In this document: one piece after another, positions 1-9,248 of the stretch
Layout: the number at the start of each line of letters is the position of its first letter
Position numbering within the stretch: the first letter of the stretch is position 1
Assembly: GCA_049515555.1 (NCBI GenBank)
Contig: JBEKTY010000064.1
Coordinates: 1 to 39,506, forward strand
From: JBEKTY01 sp049515555
GTDB lineage: Bacteria; Planctomycetota; Planctomycetia; Pirellulales; Thermoguttaceae
Reading direction: 5' to 3'
Length of the DNA: 39,506 nucleotides
The notes under the pieces: model-generated
What the model saw: the letters and a program-made list of their open reading frames with translations, nothing else
Databases searched by the model: none
What the model was told of the DNA's origin: nothing
Program-made: the position numbers and the translations under genes

Positions 1-109
1 CCCAGGCCCGTTTGACTAGCTATCTTACCATAACGCTGCCCCCGCATGTCTATCCGTACGCAAAGACACCTCGGTCACATCGACCAGGCGGTTCAATCGC
101 TGCTGGCCA

Positions 110-320
110 ATCTGCGGCGGTCGCCCCCCCTCCGCGCGCAAGGACTCGCGAGATGTTTCGGATTGTTACCCTCCATAGGTATCTGTGCCTTCGTTCTTGG
201 AACCCTCGGTTTTCACGGCTTTTCGGCACTTTGATTGACGAGACGGCAATTTCGGAATGTTTTGGTGGGAAAATCAGCCGCAGGGTCGGCGGATCGGCCG
301 AGCGTCAGAAATGGAATTGA
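110..320 (+). repeat. Dispersed intergenic repeat, copy A
   Basis: The stretch shares two blocks with other gaps in this window. The left block has a CTGCGGCGGTC core near 112 followed by CTCCGCGCGCAAG. The right block (about 219-320) reads like the blocks at 4555-4655 and 22590-22690, with shared pieces such as CGGCACTTTGATT and CGGATCGGCCGAGCG. It lies about 200 bases before the start codon of the first gene. The rest of 1-520 shows no gene: the frames open here have no plausible ribosome site or domain. Confidence 0.6.
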
Positions 321-520
321 TTCTTAGGGCAAGCGCTTTGGTCGCTACAGAGGGGACGTCAGGCATCAGGACGGGCCATGAAACCAGATCGTCGGTAGCT
401 AGCTGGAGTTTGCCGTGGCCGTTTGTTAACATAGACAGGAGTTGTCGGTCAGAGCGTATCCGAGCGCGCCAAATGACCGATACCCTCATGGAGGCTTACC
501 CTAGCCTGGAGCACACGATC

Positions 521-3500
521 ATGTCTCGCATTGGTCTCACCGTGCTCTGTTTGGCGGCGGGCATCGCTGTTGTTGCCGCGAAGGAACCGGCTGATGGCCC
601 GAAGAAACCTTCCGTCCTCATCATCAACGGGCGAGAGTGCTTTCCGAATATCTATGGCGACTTCAACTACTTCCGGAAGTTGCACGAGCGGGGCTTTCAG
701 ATCGACGTCCATTTTCTTCTGGGCGAGCAGCCGCCGCGGCCGATCACGTGGGACTTGATCAAGCGATACAACTGCCTGGTGATCATGGACCTGCCCTGCG
801 AAGCGGCGCGGAAGAACGAGCAATGGTCGGGCTGGCCCCCGAGTATTCCCCCGTACCGCGAGGAAATGCAAGCACTCATGGACGCCTACCTTGAGACTGG
901 CGGCGGGATCTTTCTCATGCCCAACTTGCAGGACCTGGGGCTCAAGGCGACGAAGAAGTACGAGAGCTACCTGACCCGCTGGGGCGCGGGTCTCCCGTAT
1001 GAACTGGTGGAAGATCCGGCCAGCGCAACCCGTCACCCACGGAACACCATGACGTTCGTCTACGCGGAGAACGTTGCCAAGTCGCCGGTGAGCGCAGGGG
1101 TGAAGGGCATGTGGTACCCTGCCGACTCGGTGAGCTACTGGTCACTGCACGGCAATCCCCTTCTGGTTTCCAGGGATTGGATCGAAGTGGTCCGCTGCTC
1201 CGGTACCAGCTTCACCAAGGAGCCGCAGTTCTCGTTCAAGACGGGCGAGGAGGACCTGCTGAAGGACATGACTCGGCGGAAGGATCCGAAGACTCCACCC
1301 ACGCTTTACGCCATCCGCGAAGTAGGACGCGGGCGGCTGGCGTTGACCGCCATCTTCCCTATGTACACGCTGCACGGCGGCACGATGTGGCTCCACGACG
1401 GCGTCATTCTGGACAAGGGCATGGCGGGACGCGCCAGCGATTTCGGGAGGCTCTTCGAAAACACCCTCCGCTGGCTCTGCGAGCCGAGCCTCGCCAGCGG
1501 AAAGCTCGGCGGGTATGTCCAGGATCCCATGCAACTGCTCCATCCCAACATGCGGAAAAAGCCGAACGACTACTATCCGCAGTTCGACGCCTACCAGAGC
1601 GCCACTCCCCCAGGCAATGTATACCGTGGCCTGGTGGGGGCGCGTACGCGCTATTCCAGCGGCAAGGGCACGGTGGAGCAATACGCCGCCGCGGCGAAGG
1701 AAGCGGGGCTGGACTTCGTCGTCTTCCTGGAGGAATTCAGCCATCTGACGGAACCCATCTACCGCAGGCTGGAGGAGGACTGTCGGAAGTTCTCCACGGA
1801 CCATCTCCTGCTGGTGCCGGGTTTTACCTTCCAGAACAATATCAAGAACCAGATGTTCGCCTACGGGTACGACATCGCCTGGCCGACCCAAACCCAGTTC
1901 GTAGGCGTCCGCCACGACGAATTGCGGCATCAGTGTTTCGACAAGGATGGGAAGCTGGCTGAGAACGACGAGGACGCCAAGAACTGGATCTGGCCCTTCG
2001 TCTTCGTCCCCGGAAAGAATCTGGGGTACTACGATTTCGCGGCCGGCGCTGGCATGCCCGTGCGGGACCTGCGCCTGTTCGGCATCCTCGCCCTCCTGAC
2101 CTACCGGGACGGTAAGCTCGTGGAGGACCTCACCGCGGATTACCTCAACTACGTGAGGGGCGGAGACCCGCCGCTAGCCTGCTCGGTGGATATCGTGCAA
2201 TCGCCGCAGGAATTATCGCGCGCGGTCGCCCAAAGGCACTACTTGACCCACGTGGCGGCCAATAACCTCAAGGAACTGCCCACGGCGATGCACTACGGCC
2301 ACGCATACGGCCGGGCGAACGTGTACCCGTCCAGCGGCCCGCGGATCAAGTCCTGGGCGGGCACTCAGCGGGTGATCACGTACGCGGGTGAGCCGTTCAT
2401 CCCGTCGCGGTACCGGGTGCGTCCGCACTGCTGGGTCACGTCCGAGGCCGGCCTCAAGGAAATGGTGATCTATTGCGATCAGAAACCGTTTCGGCGCTTC
2501 CTCCTCCACGGTGCCAAGGAGTTCAAGCGGACCTTCGAGTGGGCGTTCGACCGCCAGCGGGTCCTCACGCTCGATATTACCGACAATGAAGGCCGACGGG
2601 CCGTGAGCGCGGGATTTGAAGTTTGGGTTGAGGCGAATTGCGGCGGCTGGTGTGGTGACCGGCAGAACGGCGAGCTATCGCACGGGCCGCTGGGGATGCC
2701 CGGCCCGCGCCTGCCGATGATTTCGGTCGGGCCTACGTGGGACGGCGGCCCGCCGCCCCCACCCGCTGCGCACTACCACATTGATCCGGGGGTTTATATC
2801 AAGACGAACGTGGGCGAAGGGATGGTATGCGGGGCCTATGGCCGGAGTATGGAGGGCAATAGTTGGCCGACCTGCATTGATGATTCCGTGGCCAATCTCG
2901 CCTGCTTCGGCGACCACAATTACGCGCCGGGCGTTGTAGCCAACGCCTATTCCACCCTGGGGCCGGTCATGCCGTCCGAATACATCACCTTCAACGTGCG
3001 GCGAACGCAGTATCTGCAACGCCCGGTGGGCCCCAGCCGTGATTCTTGGCCCATGTCGTCGGAGCGCGCGGGAGGCAACCTGGCCCTGATCGAGGGCACG
3101 ATGACGTTCCGCCGGGATACGCCGGTCCAGATCGTGAATTACCTTTGGATGCAGTTGGAAAACTTCCCCAAGGACGAGAGCAACATCCCACTCTTTGCGA
3201 TCCGCCGTAGCCGCCAGAGCGCGCTCGTCTGCGGTCCGCAGCGATCGGTGTACGATCGCGCGTGGGGTATTCCACCCGCCCTCGGCGCGGGTGGTGGCAA
3301 CGAATACCTGATCGACCCGGGCGGCTACGTGGCAGTCATGCCGACTGGCGAGGGGATCGCTTCCGCACTATTCAACGTGGGGGCGGGACCGATCGGCGCC
3401 AGCCCGTGGGGCGCGTGCAACTTCGGCCTGCCCGGGCAAGGCCATTCCTTCAAGGCGGGCGACTCGCTGGCATGGCACTGTCTGGTGATCATGGATGGAA

Positions 3501-4090
3501 TGGACCAACCAGTCCATAACCTGCACCGCATCGAACGCCTCTGGAAGTATTACGGCCTCGACGGCACGCACCATAGTGGCCTCGTGGTGAAACGCGGCAA
3601 GCTGATTTCCCACTTTGGTCTAGTGGACTTGGCGCCGCAAGACGGTATCGTGGAGTTTGCGGTTCCGTCGCCCGATTTTCCGCTCCAACTCCCGCTGGGT
3701 CTACGTTTCATCGGGTTTAATCCCAGTTGGACGCTCGGACAATTCCAGATCAGTGGCTACTCGATGGGCAACTATACCAACGGTGTCAATGTGTATCGCA
3801 ACCTGGGGATCGACGACCGCGACATGGTCTATCTAGCGGTCTATCCCGACAACGTGCCGTTGAGCCATTCGATCATCGGCCATCCGGTGCAGTGCGACAA
3901 TCCCCAACTGGTCATCGAGTTTGCTCAATTGAACACCAAGCCGATGGAATATCGCGTGGCGGTGAACAACCCGACGGATGCGCCGATCAAGACGATCTTG
4001 AAAAAGTGCATGGACCTACCAGGGTTTGAGTTCGCTGATAACCTGGTGGATGTCCCGCCGGGAGGCTATAAGGTGATTCGCGAGAAGTGA
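521..4090 (+). CDS. Secreted 1189-aa protein with amidotransferase-like and degenerate PHP-like domains
   Basis: The reading frame is open from 257, but ATG 521 was chosen because it gives a clean signal peptide (MSRIGLTVLCLAAGIAVVAA) and has GGAG nine bases upstream. Residues about 30-260 resemble a class-I glutamine-amidotransferase or ThuA-like fold, with a PSVLIINGRECFPNIYGDF opening and a GGGIFLMPN strand-turn. Residues about 365-560 and 640-720 follow the plan of a PHP domain (GKGTVEQYAAAAKEAGLDF, then GLKEMVIYCDQKPFRRFLL), but the usual HxH and DH metal ligands are replaced, so hydrolase activity is unlikely. The last 450 residues form an unrecognised beta-rich region. It probably acts outside the cytoplasm. 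The function is unknown; a carbohydrate-related role is inferred only from its neighbours. It stands alone, with an 869-base gap to the next gene. Confidence 0.85.
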   Translation: MSRIGLTVLCLAAGIAVVAAKEPADGPKKPSVLIINGRECFPNIYGDFNYFRKLHERGFQIDVHFLLGEQPPRPITWDLIKRYNCLVIMDLPCEAARKNEQWSGWPPSIPPYREEMQALMDAYLETGGGIFLMPNLQDLGLKATKKYESYLTRWGAGLPYELVEDPASATRHPRNTMTFVYAENVAKSPVSAGVKGMWYPADSVSYWSLHGNPLLVSRDWIEVVRCSGTSFTKEPQFSFKTGEEDLLKDMTRRKDPKTPPTLYAIREVGRGRLALTAIFPMYTLHGGTMWLHDGVILDKGMAGRASDFGRLFENTLRWLCEPSLASGKLGGYVQDPMQLLHPNMRKKPNDYYPQFDAYQSATPPGNVYRGLVGARTRYSSGKGTVEQYAAAAKEAGLDFVVFLEEFSHLTEPIYRRLEEDCRKFSTDHLLLVPGFTFQNNIKNQMFAYGYDIAWPTQTQFVGVRHDELRHQCFDKDGKLAENDEDAKNWIWPFVFVPGKNLGYYDFAAGAGMPVRDLRLFGILALLTYRDGKLVEDLTADYLNYVRGGDPPLACSVDIVQSPQELSRAVAQRHYLTHVAANNLKELPTAMHYGHAYGRANVYPSSGPRIKSWAGTQRVITYAGEPFIPSRYRVRPHCWVTSEAGLKEMVIYCDQKPFRRFLLHGAKEFKRTFEWAFDRQRVLTLDITDNEGRRAVSAGFEVWVEANCGGWCGDRQNGELSHGPLGMPGPRLPMISVGPTWDGGPPPPPAAHYHIDPGVYIKTNVGEGMVCGAYGRSMEGNSWPTCIDDSVANLACFGDHNYAPGVVANAYSTLGPVMPSEYITFNVRRTQYLQRPVGPSRDSWPMSSERAGGNLALIEGTMTFRRDTPVQIVNYLWMQLENFPKDESNIPLFAIRRSRQSALVCGPQRSVYDRAWGIPPALGAGGGNEYLIDPGGYVAVMPTGEGIASALFNVGAGPIGASPWGACNFGLPGQGHSFKAGDSLAWHCLVIMDGMDQPVHNLHRIERLWKYYGLDGTHHSGLVVKRGKLISHFGLVDLAPQDGIVEFAVPSPDFPLQLPLGLRFIGFNPSWTLGQFQISGYSMGNYTNGVNVYRNLGIDDRDMVYLAVYPDNVPLSHSIIGHPVQCDNPQLVIEFAQLNTKPMEYRVAVNNPTDAPIKTILKKCMDLPGFEFADNLVDVPPGGYKVIREK

Positions 4091-4365
4091 TGCCATCCTA
4101 TCACTTCATGGAAACCGATTGGCGAGAGCAACGGGGGATGCATGGCCAGCGGGCAGAAAACCACGCCAACACCGGATCTGCAAAGCGGCCGTCGAGTATC
4201 ACGATCGCCCGAGTCATTTCATTCTGGATAGTGGTGGTGGTTCGCTCACAACCGCCAAGCAGCCGATCCAAGGCATAGTCCTGGTCCGTGACTTCATGTT
4301 GCTGTCTGGGCGGGCAAATGCGCGTTCCCAGCAAACGTTTGGCCGAGATGGGACGTTCCGACAAA

Positions 4366-4470
4366 CCACCCTATTCTCGGAGCGACAGCAGGCCACCGAA
4401 CCTGCGTCGGTCACCCCCACCGCCGCAGCGAAGGTCATTTCGAGCACGCGTCGGCGTGCCCCGCCGCCGC
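4366..4470 (+). repeat. Dispersed intergenic repeat, copy B, left block
   Basis: This block holds the exact core CTGCGTCGGTCACCCCC (4402-4418), preceded by a TTCTCGGAGCGACAGCAGG stretch like those before the cores at 7282 and 37340. It sits in the 869-base gap 4091-4959. The remainder of that gap has only short frames on both strands that resemble no known protein. Confidence 0.6.
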
Positions 4471-4554
4471 AGGCAAGCGACCGTTTCACTCAGAGGCATG
4501 AAATCCCGCCGATGACAGGATAGACTTGCGGCCGAGAGTGCCTTGGTCGCTTAC

Positions 4555-4660
4555 CATTTTTTCGGCAATCCGGCACCTTGATTTCCTTGACGGCAACATG
4601 GGAATGCTTTGGATAGAAAATCAGCCTCGGGGTGTGCAAATCGGCCGAGCGACGAAGAAC
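4555..4660 (+). repeat. Dispersed intergenic repeat, copy B, right block
   Basis: This block aligns by eye with 219-320. Shared features are TTTTCGGCA, CGGCACCTTGATT, GACGGCAA, GGAATG, GAAAATCAGCC and ATCGGCCGAGCG in the same order and spacing. It ends about 300 bases before the start codon of the following propeller gene. Confidence 0.65.
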
Positions 4661-4959
4661 GAAGCGTTTTCTTGCACGCGGTCTGGCGGAGCTTCGCCCA
4701 GCCCTGGAGCGGGAGATGAGGCTCCTGCATTCGTAAGCTGCTATAATCGTGGCTAAGTGCGGCGGTGTGAACGGTTATGAAACATGCGAACCAGCTTGGG
4801 GCTTTGCAGTTGGTCCACTCAGGAAGGGTCTTGGTTATGAAACTGAACCTCGGCAAACGATTCGGCGCTCTGATGCAGATGGAGTCGAGCCTGATAGCAC
4901 GCATCATTCCCGCAAAGACGTGTTTGACGTATTGCCACCTGTTGCACGAAAGCACATTC

Positions 4960-7119
4960 ATGCTCCGTTTCCGTCGGATTCCTGCTATCATTGCTGCCGG
5001 ATTGGTCCTCGTTGTGGGTGGAGTATCATTTGCGGCTGACCGTGCGACCTTGCCGGCAACCGCGGAGCCCGCGCTGAACTACACGGTGTCGTGGCTGGGG
5101 AACACCTTCGCCGAGCCGAACCGGTGGGTGCAGATGGACGCGGCGGCGATGTGCGTCACCGACGACGGCACGGTCTATTTCAACGTCTTCTGGGAAGAGG
5201 GCGGGAGGAACGTTGGCATCTACAAGGACGGCCAATGCGTCGGCAACGCCGGGCACACGCACGGCTGGGGCTACGAAGGCGGCGAGGCCGTCGCGGCAAA
5301 CGACAAGTATCTGTTCATCGCCCAACACGTCGGCAACGAGAGCGGCGGGCTCCAGGCGCCGAACACCTGGCCGCCCAAAGGCAAAGGCTGGACCGGCGTG
5401 TCGCGGCGACTCCGCGACGGCAAACCCGCTCCGTTCGACCGAGGCAAAGGCGGCGACGGCGATACGCTGAAGGGCTGCTTTCTCGTGGTCAACCAATTCG
5501 ATGAGAAGTCGCCGGTGGCAGTTACGGGAATGGCCGCGACGAACCAGCGGCTTTGCGTCGCCGACGCGGCCGGCAAGATCAGGATATTCGATCCGAACAC
5601 GATGACGCAGACGGGAGAGTTCGACTTTCCGCGCGCCCGGCAGATCGCGTTCGCCCCCGACGGCAGCCTGTGGATCATTCGAGGCGGCGAGGGTGCGGCG
5701 CCGGTGGAGATCCGGCACTGCTCGATCGCGGGCGAAGCCCGGGCACAGGCCGTCTCGGGCGTGGCCGTGCCGACCGCGCTGGCATGCGACGCCAAGGGGC
5801 GGCTCTTCGTCGCCGACAACGGCCCGGACCAGCAGGTCAAGATATACGACGCGGCGACGTGCCGGCAGGTCGGCGCGTTCGGCGCCAAGGGCGGACTCCT
5901 CTCCGGCGTGAAGGGCCAGGTCGGCCCCCAGAGGTTCAATGGGCTCGCCGGCGTCGGTCTGGATGCGGCCGGGAACCTCTATGTAGCCTGCCGGGGGCGG
6001 GTCAATCGCTACGGCAACGGCACCGGGCTGGTGCTCGAATCGTACCAGCCGGGCGGCTCGCGCAACTGGCAGTTGCTCGGCCTGGAGTTCGTCGATATGG
6101 CGGACGTTGACCCCGCCGCCGATACCCACGTGTACACCAAGGCGCAGCACTTCGTAATGAACTACGGCAAACCGCGCGGGCAGGAGTGGTTGTACCGGGG
6201 CTACACGCTCGACCGCTTCGCCTATCCGAACGACCCGCGGCAGCACGTGGACTGCTTCAGCATCTTCGCTCGCCGCATCGGCGGCCGGCTGTTTCTCTTC
6301 AGCGTCGATATGTATGCGGAGCGGCTCGTCATCTTCCGCCTTTCCGAGAAGGACGAGATCGCGATTCCCTGCGCCTATTTCGCCCAGAGACACCAGCTGG
6401 GCCCGTGGCCCCCGCACCAGCCGGCCAAGGGCCCGTGGATCTGGCTCGACAAAAACGGCAACGGCGATTTTGAGGCCGACGAATACCAGAGTGCGCCGAT
6501 GCCGGACTCCTCGGGTGAGGGCTGGTGGGTCGACAGCCGAGGCGACGTGTGGCAGGTCGGCGACGCCAACACGACGCGCCGGTTCCCTTGCCAGGGCCTC
6601 GATTCCAACGGCGTGCCGCGGTACTCGTTCGCCACGGCCTCGACCCAGCCGGCGCCCGAACCGTTCATCCGCTTGCAGCGGGTCGAGTTCTTTCCCGAGA
6701 CCGACACGATGTATCTGGCGGGTTACTCGAAGGAGTTTCCGAACCGGAAAGGCAACTGGAAGACGATCGGCAAGGTTGTGTGCCGGTACGACGCCTGGAG
6801 TACGAAGCGGACGAAGCAGTGGGAACTCAACCCACCGTTCGACGAAGCGCAGGAAGCATCGAAAACATACGGCACGCCTGTGGCAATGAGCATCGCCGGC
6901 GAGTATCTGTTCATCACATATCTGAAGACGGCCGAAGTACGCGTCTATGAAGCGAACACGGCGAAGTACTGCGGCACGTTGCGGCCGGGCAAGGACATGA
7001 GCGGCTGGGTGGACATTCCCTACGCCGTGCGCGCCCACAAACGGTCTAATGGCGAATATCTCGTCTTCGTCGAAGAAGATGCGAAAGCGAAGATCATCAT
7101 GTACCGTTGGCGTCCGTAG
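4960..7119 (+). CDS. Secreted NHL-type beta-propeller protein with EF-hand loop
   Basis: The frame is open from 4777, but ATG 4960 gives a standard signal peptide (MLRFRRIPAIIAAGLVLVVG then VSFAADRA), so 719 aa is preferred; the ribosome site there is weak. The mature protein is built of repeated strands of NHL or streptogramin-lyase type, for example PDGSLWIIRGG, CDAKGRLFVADNG and GLDAAGNLYVACRG, across residues about 180-370. Residues 497-508 (DKNGNGDFEADE) form a textbook calcium-binding EF-hand loop, with D497, N499, N501, D503 and E508. A similar loop occurs in the minus-strand protein at 31212-35021. The two proteins share layout and are likely extracellular or periplasmic binding or scaffold proteins. 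No catalytic residues can be assigned. Confidence 0.85.
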   Translation: MLRFRRIPAIIAAGLVLVVGGVSFAADRATLPATAEPALNYTVSWLGNTFAEPNRWVQMDAAAMCVTDDGTVYFNVFWEEGGRNVGIYKDGQCVGNAGHTHGWGYEGGEAVAANDKYLFIAQHVGNESGGLQAPNTWPPKGKGWTGVSRRLRDGKPAPFDRGKGGDGDTLKGCFLVVNQFDEKSPVAVTGMAATNQRLCVADAAGKIRIFDPNTMTQTGEFDFPRARQIAFAPDGSLWIIRGGEGAAPVEIRHCSIAGEARAQAVSGVAVPTALACDAKGRLFVADNGPDQQVKIYDAATCRQVGAFGAKGGLLSGVKGQVGPQRFNGLAGVGLDAAGNLYVACRGRVNRYGNGTGLVLESYQPGGSRNWQLLGLEFVDMADVDPAADTHVYTKAQHFVMNYGKPRGQEWLYRGYTLDRFAYPNDPRQHVDCFSIFARRIGGRLFLFSVDMYAERLVIFRLSEKDEIAIPCAYFAQRHQLGPWPPHQPAKGPWIWLDKNGNGDFEADEYQSAPMPDSSGEGWWVDSRGDVWQVGDANTTRRFPCQGLDSNGVPRYSFATASTQPAPEPFIRLQRVEFFPETDTMYLAGYSKEFPNRKGNWKTIGKVVCRYDAWSTKRTKQWELNPPFDEAQEASKTYGTPVAMSIAGEYLFITYLKTAEVRVYEANTAKYCGTLRPGKDMSGWVDIPYAVRAHKRSNGEYLVFVEEDAKAKIIMYRWRP

Positions 7120-7240
7120 CCGGGGCGGCGGCGCCGGCGACCCGCAGCTCATGTACGAGATCAGCACCTGGGCATGGCTGGTTGGGTTAAGCGGGAAATA
7201 CCGTCGTCCCGTGAACTCAACCGTGTTGCGGGACCTGCCG

Positions 7241-7300
7241 GAATACCACCCGATTCTCGGAACCTCGGCCGGCCGACTTGCCTGCGTCGGTCACCCCCAA
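7241..7300 (+). repeat. Dispersed intergenic repeat, copy C (left block only)
   Basis: The exact core CTGCGTCGGTCACCCCC lies at 7282-7298, and the preceding GGAATACCACCCGATTCTCGG matches the block at 37298 (GAAATACCACCGTTTTCTCGG) with few changes. No right block was recognised after it. The copy lies in the 821-base gap 7120-7940. Confidence 0.6.
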
Positions 7301-7412
7301 CATTTCCGCCATTTCTGTACACTAGCTGAAAACCTCGGGAAATACCGTATTGTACGGGTTATTTCTCGTTTTCCGCCGCTTGGCTGTTCAGGTGTAGTTA
7401 GGTGTAAAAAGG

Positions 7413-7460
7413 GGCGTTGCGGGTGTCTTTGACACCCGCTGAAACCTCACCAACAAACGC
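7413..7460 (-). other. Two-tier inverted-repeat structure, possible terminator
   Basis: An inner hairpin has a perfect nine-base stem, GCGGGTGTC at 7419-7427 and GACACCCGC at 7431-7439, with a TTT loop. An outer pair, GGCGTT at 7413-7418 and AACGCC at 7455-7460, encloses it. Read on the minus strand, the inner hairpin is followed eight bases later by a run of five T. This resembles a rho-independent terminator but the spacing is long, and no intact minus-strand gene ends here. Confidence 0.35.
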
Positions 7461-7699
7461 CACGGGGCCGGATTTCTCCAGCCCCTTGACGCCTCAGTAA
7501 GATACGACCTATTTCATCTATCGGCATGCATGGCCGGTGGCTCAACTGAGAATTGGCCCCCTAAACGCTCGCCCCTGCCCGCCATGGCCAACGCCACTCC
7601 AATCCATTTCGTAACCGCAGGCCATGTGGGGGCACTGCCGGTTCGCCGCCTTGGGTCGGTCCCAAGGCCATTCAGTCCCTCCTGTACCTTGGACGGGGC

Positions 7700-7852
7700 G
7701 GTTTGGCTGGCCGTTCCGCCGGTACGAATTCGCGCTGGATGACCGCCTCCCACCAGCCAGCCGGCACTTCCACGTGCTGGTGTTCCTGGTGGGTCATGGG
7801 TGCAGGCCGCTCCAGAAAGAGCACTTGTTTGCCACGGGCGAGGCACTTTAAT
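7700..7852 (-). pseudogene. Possible decayed reading frame
   Basis: Minus-strand translation gives a protein-like stretch (CLARGKQVLFLERPA, EHQHVEVPAGWWEAV, QREFVPAERPAKPPRPR) that has no start codon and ends at a stop. It may be the tail of a lost gene. The family was not recognised, and a chance open frame in high-GC DNA is possible. The rest of the gap 7120-7940 holds repeat copy C, the hairpin at 7413-7460 and nothing else that can be supported. Confidence 0.2.
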
Positions 7853-7940
7853 AGAATAGGCGAGCTTGTGAAGCTGGATTGGTTCCAGGCTCACCGCAAA
7901 TGGGAGGTCTGTATACAACATGCCAACGGAGGACTGAAAG

Positions 7941-9020
7941 ATGATCGCTCGAAACGTCGCCCGGCTAGTTGCCGGCTTCCTGCTGGTGACGGCCTGCATC
8001 ATCAACGAGGCCGCGTGCCAGGGAACCCCGCTCGTCGGCCAAGCCCAGACCCCTAACAACACCGACAGCGATCCAGCTCGGCTAGCCCGCATCCGTGCCG
8101 CGAAGATGCCGCCGATCACCAGGCCTACCCTGTTCTGTACGCCCGAGGCCGACGCCATCTGTTCGGCCCTGGAAGTGTACCCGGAAGACAACCCGTGGAA
8201 TCAGGTCGTCTCGAATTGGCCGCTGCACCCGAACTCGACGAACATCATTGCGTCGATTGGGGAGAAGGGGCCGCTGCGATGCAACCACGACATGAACTTC
8301 GTCCTCGTGCCGCCGAATCAGCCGCGCGTGAACGTGAAGCTCACGGCCTATCCAGACCATTCGGAAAAGGGCCCTTACCCGGTGCCAGACAATACGCCAA
8401 TCGAAGACTGGCCCGGCCCTGGGGGGCAGGTGACCGCCAAGGCGCTGGACGCCGTCCAGCGCGACTTGGCCAACCGGAGGAACGACCGGCACGCGATCAT
8501 CGTCGATCCGGTCAATCGGATGCTCTACGAATTCTGGACGATGAAGAAGACCGACAGCGGCTGGCAGGCATCGAACTGCGCGGTCTTTGATTTGAAGTCG
8601 AACAAGCTTCGGCCCGACGGATGGACCTCCGCCGACGCCGCCGGGCTGCCGATCTTCCCGGCCACGGTGCGCTACGACGAGATCCAGCGGGGCATGGTCG
8701 AGCACGCGATGCGCGTGACGGTGGTCAAGACTCGCCGAGCCTACGTGGCGCCAGCCACACACTTTGCCAGCCGGCGTACAGACCAAACCCTGCCGCGGAT
8801 GGGCGAGCGGATCCGACTGAAACAAGACGTCGACATCTCCGGCTTTTCCCCGACGGTCCAGGCGATCCTCAAGGGCCTGAAGAAGTACGGCATGTTCGTG
8901 GCCGACAACGGCATGAACTGGGGGCTCTCGATCTCCTCCGACCCGCGGATTCCCCGGTTGGGCGAGGAGCTGCGCAAGATCAAGGGATCGGACTTCGAGG
9001 TAGTCGTGCCGCCGCAGTAA
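7941..9020 (+). CDS. Conserved secreted protein of unknown function
   Basis: The protein is 359 aa. The start is well supported: GGAGG at 7928-7932 lies eight bases before ATG 7941. The N-terminus is a signal sequence (MIARNVARLVAGFLLVTAC) and VTAC fits a lipobox, so it could be a lipoprotein cleaved before C19; cleavage after the later EAA is the alternative. The mature part carries a pattern I have seen in hypothetical proteins of several phyla, including HAIIVDPVNRMLYEFW, LPIFPATVRYDEIQRG and a C-terminal DISGFSPTVQAILKGLKKYG followed by MFVADNGMNWG. No catalytic motif can be named with confidence. The gene stands alone between gaps of 821 and 228 bases. Confidence 0.85.
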   Translation: MIARNVARLVAGFLLVTACIINEAACQGTPLVGQAQTPNNTDSDPARLARIRAAKMPPITRPTLFCTPEADAICSALEVYPEDNPWNQVVSNWPLHPNSTNIIASIGEKGPLRCNHDMNFVLVPPNQPRVNVKLTAYPDHSEKGPYPVPDNTPIEDWPGPGGQVTAKALDAVQRDLANRRNDRHAIIVDPVNRMLYEFWTMKKTDSGWQASNCAVFDLKSNKLRPDGWTSADAAGLPIFPATVRYDEIQRGMVEHAMRVTVVKTRRAYVAPATHFASRRTDQTLPRMGERIRLKQDVDISGFSPTVQAILKGLKKYGMFVADNGMNWGLSISSDPRIPRLGEELRKIKGSDFEVVVPPQ

Positions 9021-9248
9021 TAGGGGATTGCCCTGATTTCCGCGCAGCGAGAGCGGAACTATGTCGCTTTGCGCTCCTGTTTGTGGCGAAGCAGTTTCGA
9101 GAATAAGCTGCATTCGGACACGAGTCTGACGGATGGTTGAACATAACCCAAGGTTTATGATTGAGGACCGTGCCAGCGTAGGATAATAATCTGTGCAAAG
9201 TGCTGGCCCGCCCGTTCTCCCCCCACCTTGTTTCGTTGGAGGTTAAAG

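Noticed and set aside
5026..7167. Long minus-strand open frame of 713 codons
   Set aside because: It is antisense to the clear NHL-type propeller gene, is Arg/Ala/Val-rich and shows no domain. High-GC genes often leave such open frames on the other strand.
7413..7460. Integron attC site
   Set aside because: The outer arms GGCGTT and AACGCC do not match the RYYYAAC and GTTRRRY arrangement in either orientation.
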